Shown here in pieces: positions 61,853-64,000 of a stretch of DNA of 64,000 bases. The translations under genes and the position numbers were made by a program. The DNA comes from Lentilactobacillus curieae (GTDB lineage Bacteria; Bacillota; Bacilli; Lactobacillales; Lactobacillaceae), in NCBI RefSeq assembly GCF_000785105.2, contig NZ_CP018906.1, positions 186,001-250,000 on the forward strand. Reading direction: 5' to 3'. How positions within the stretch are numbered: position 1 is the stretch's first letter; every line of letters begins with the position of its first letter. The notes under the pieces are model-generated. The model was not told the DNA's origin. It saw only the letters and a program-made list of their open reading frames with translations, and searched no databases.

Positions 61853-61881
61853 ATTAAAACAATTAAAAAACTAAATGTCAA
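61853..61881 (-). promoter_or_regulatory. Promoter of the aromatic operon
   Basis: TTGACA (61876-61881), 17 bases, TTTAAT (61853-61858) on the minus strand, about 35 bases before the leader peptide. Confidence 0.8.
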
Positions 61882-61906
61882 CACTCATTCAAAATTAATT
61901 TAATTC

Positions 61907-62629
61907 TCATTTAAATAAATAGTAAATTCCACTGAGCCCAATAAACGAAAAAACACTTTTTTCAATCATGTTGATATTCATATGTTTCGTAATCCGGTTG
62001 GCAATCATTGTTCCAATGACCCCGCCAACAATTCCAATCAAAATAAATTTAATGTCACTAGTTGTCAAAATCCCACTAGCAAACCTAACTGTCGTTATGT
62101 AAACTTGGTCGATCAAGAAGAAAGTTTGAATACTGGCTAGGTACTCCTCCTTGTTTTTGGCTAACGACAAAAAGTACATTGCCATTAATGGGCCACCAAT
62201 TCCAAATAGTCCGTTAAAGAATCCCGAAATAATCATAAAGATTAACGCTACATAAATCGGATACTTGCGACCATTACCTAGTGATTTGAAGAACAAGAAG
62301 TAAATCGACAGGCACAATAATAATCCACCTAGCAGCATCTTCAATACTTTTACATCCAAAGCTGATCCCAGTTTTAGTGACAGAAATGCAACCAGACCAT
62401 ACACAATAAACGGACCAATTATTCGTTTGACCTTTAACGCCTTACGGTAGTGCCAAGCCATCATTAAATTGGCCACTGACATGATCAAAGATGCAACTCC
62501 GGCACTTTGGGGAATTGGCAAGATTGACGGTAAAAAAATCATTAGTACAATTGCCGACCCAAATCCAGTAATTCCTTGAACCAGTGAAGCTAAAACTGCA
62601 GGTAATAATACGAGTAGTAACAGTTCCAA
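61907..62629 (-). CDS. TauE/SafE-family membrane protein
   Basis: 240 residues, about seven or eight spans; GITGFGSAIVLMIFLP near the N-terminus and the matching half-repeat GFFNGLFGIGGPLMAMY. The family exports or imports sulfonates, sulfite or small organic acids; the substrate is not predictable. It ends just before the aro promoter; no upstream partner. Confidence 0.87.
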   Translation of the reverse strand: MELLLLVLLPAVLASLVQGITGFGSAIVLMIFLPSILPIPQSAGVASLIMSVANLMMAWHYRKALKVKRIIGPFIVYGLVAFLSLKLGSALDVKVLKMLLGGLLLCLSIYFLFFKSLGNGRKYPIYVALIFMIISGFFNGLFGIGGPLMAMYFLSLAKNKEEYLASIQTFFLIDQVYITTVRFASGILTTSDIKFILIGIVGGVIGTMIANRITKHMNINMIEKSVFSFIGLSGIYYLFK

Positions 62630-62696
62630 CTAATCGCCTCCAAAAAATCGTTTAATAATAATTATACGCTTTTAAACAATAGTTAAGGTTATAAAA

Positions 62697-62840
62697 GGGG
62701 AGCACTACATGAATCTCTGATTCAGTCGTAGTGTCCCGACAAGAACAGTAACTATCTGAAGGAACGAAAAAACGCAGTTATAATTTCAAAAAGAGAAATT
62801 ATAACTGCATTTTTTCGATTACCCTAATTTTGTCTCAGTC
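62697..62840. repeat. Intergenic hairpin repeat, copy C
   Basis: Shares the CACTAC-TGAATC hairpin with copy A and the AACAGTAACTATCTGAA tract plus terminator with copy B. The terminator stem GCAGTTATAATTTC / GAAATTATAACTGC differs from copy B by a compensatory pair (A-T versus C-G). The end TGTCTCA (62831-62837) contains the stop codon of the GGDEF gene. Confidence 0.8.
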
Positions 62841-63974
62841 GCTCAACATAACAACTATTTGGTTTCTACCATTTTTCTTGGCTCTGTATAAAGCATGGTC
62901 CACACGATCATACACATCTTGATAGCTCTCATCAGTAACTTGAATCGTAGTTATTCCAACCGATAAAGTCGTCGGTTCATCTAAATCAAGCTCAGTTCTT
63001 TGAACTTGTTCCCAGCGGCGTTGAAGTCGAGTAATCAATCCTCTAGAAACTTCCGGACCAATACTGGACATGATTAGTGCAAATTCTTCACCACCTACCC
63101 TAAAGGTTTCGGTTCCTGGCACCAAGTGGGATTCTTCAGTTAACAGTTCTGCAAATTTTCTTAGCAATGTATTCCCCATAGGATGTCCATGTTTATCATT
63201 GACCTTTTTAAAGTGATCGATATCAATTTCCACCAGCACAACAGGAATCTTTTTAAGTCTGTTGAGATTAAAGAATGCTTCTAGCCTTAGATTATATTCA
63301 CTAAAGTTTTTTAGCTTGGTCACCCCATCAGTGGAGGCCCCATAAGCTGCCTTTGCTACATAATCATTTTCACTTGCTAACATATGCAAAACCACACCCA
63401 AAATTAAGCTCAGAACACTAAAGGCTTCCCAAGAATGAATTGCGTGCTTGAACAATCTGATACCAGCAGTATCGTTAGATAACCCCAAGTAAAAAAACAG
63501 TGAAACTAGTTCAATTCCCAGTAAATTTTTAACCAACCGATACCCCGGTCGATTTGTAATATAAAAAATCATCCGTAACGAAATGACCGTTGCTACCAAA
63601 AACAGCCAGAAAATCAAATCTGTAGTTGAACAACCTGTCGAAACAATTCGGCCAATAAAGCCCACTAATACAACGAAAAGACCACCCTTAAAGCCAAGAT
63701 ATAGCGTAACGTAGGTAACCATCAAGACAGTAAAGTTCAAAATCGTTGTATTTTCTTTTGGATCAATTGCGGCAATTTGAAAAACAAACGAAAGGACACT
63801 GAAGTACCCAATACTAACCGTATTGAGCACTCCAAACGTATAGTCGATTTGTGATCTTTTAGTCTCATAGTAACTTAACGTTTTCATCACAATCAGATGA
63901 TAAATCATAACGATTCCAAGCACGATGAAGCAATTCATTGCTACTTGTTCTAGATTGACCAAAAACCAATTCAT
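62835..63974 (-). CDS. Membrane diguanylate cyclase (GGDEF)
   Basis: 379 residues: about six spans (residues 1-195), a short linker, then a GGDEF domain with DIDHFKKVNDKHGHPMGN (metal site) and FRVGGEEFALIM, the active GGEEF form. The inhibitory RxxD site before it is absent (VPGTET). Synthesises cyclic di-GMP from two GTP, presumably responding through its membrane sensor. AAGAGG precedes the ATG. No EAL or PilZ gene is in the window. The stop codon is supplied by the end of repeat copy C. Confidence 0.92.
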   Translation of the reverse strand: MNWFLVNLEQVAMNCFIVLGIVMIYHLIVMKTLSYYETKRSQIDYTFGVLNTVSIGYFSVLSFVFQIAAIDPKENTTILNFTVLMVTYVTLYLGFKGGLFVVLVGFIGRIVSTGCSTTDLIFWLFLVATVISLRMIFYITNRPGYRLVKNLLGIELVSLFFYLGLSNDTAGIRLFKHAIHSWEAFSVLSLILGVVLHMLASENDYVAKAAYGASTDGVTKLKNFSEYNLRLEAFFNLNRLKKIPVVLVEIDIDHFKKVNDKHGHPMGNTLLRKFAELLTEESHLVPGTETFRVGGEEFALIMSSIGPEVSRGLITRLQRRWEQVQRTELDLDEPTTLSVGITTIQVTDESYQDVYDRVDHALYRAKKNGRNQIVVMLSD

Positions 63975-64000
63975 GAAAAAAACCTCTTTTCAAAAATCCA

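Noticed and set aside
1-64000. tRNA, rRNA, IS element, prophage and CRISPR array
   Set aside because: No cloverleaf-like sequence with CCA-type context, transposase frame, integrase or regularly spaced repeat was seen on reading both strands; a dedicated search could still find a missed tRNA.

Overview
The window reads as the chromosome of a low-GC Gram-positive lactic acid bacterium, most likely a Lactobacillaceae member. The reasons are strong AGGAGG-type ribosome sites, T-box leaders, sortase-type LPQTG/LPQTS surface proteins, acetoin genes, a GH36 alpha-galactosidase and Lactobacillus-like secreted proteins. I cannot name the species. I see no rRNA, tRNA, IS element, prophage or CRISPR array.

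Layout. 1-5.7 kb: 3' part of a Cys/Met PLP enzyme, a candidate 17-residue peptide gene, a secreted protein, a lone hisD behind a His T-box, a CPBP protease, a hemolysin-III protein, a DUF1836 regulator and another secreted protein. 5.9-18.2 kb: two FMN reductases, a D-Ala-D-Ala carboxypeptidase, M20 deacylase plus alpha-galactosidase, an SDR, an MFS exporter, and alsS-alsD opposite a MarR gene with two identical operator palindromes. 18.3-28 kb: a phosphate-acquisition block, with ugpC-A-E-B and a glycerophosphodiesterase behind a four-hexamer PhoP-box array, then a secreted 5'-nucleotidase and a secreted histidine phosphatase. 28-37 kb: two secreted paralogues, then a heme-uptake operon (two NEAT proteins, binding protein, permease, ATPase) and a large wall-anchored adhesin. 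37-43.6 kb: oxidoreductases, an alcohol dehydrogenase operon, and a Met T-box in front of an SDR and an orphan MetQ. 44-49 kb: GT2 glycosyltransferase, MenA/UbiA prenyltransferase and a quinol-dependent nitric oxide reductase. 49-51 kb: an SOS-controlled Y-family polymerase cassette. 51-54 kb: an OhrR-type MarR with a disulfide-oxidoreductase-like flavoprotein, and an Old Yellow Enzyme. 54.4-55.2 kb: a PnuC-family transporter behind two NrdR boxes. 55.3-61.9 kb: an aromatic amino acid operon (MFS, chorismate mutase, aroC, aroA, tyrA, aroK, aroE) behind a leader that encodes a Trp/Tyr/Phe-rich peptide and ends in a terminator. 61.9-64 kb: TauE/SafE protein and a membrane diguanylate cyclase.

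Most transcription runs on the minus strand. Regulation is unusually readable: two T-boxes, a probable leader-peptide attenuator, Pho, SOS and NrdR boxes, and two MarR operator pairs. A family of hairpin-rich intergenic repeats occurs three times (5.66-5.9, 23.4-23.6 and 62.7-62.84 kb), always at the 3' end of minus-strand genes.

The strongest leads are the aromatic leader peptide with its mutually exclusive hairpins, the NrdR-controlled PnuC-type transporter, the Pho-box ugp operon, the covarying repeat family and the NEAT heme locus with altered ligand residues.
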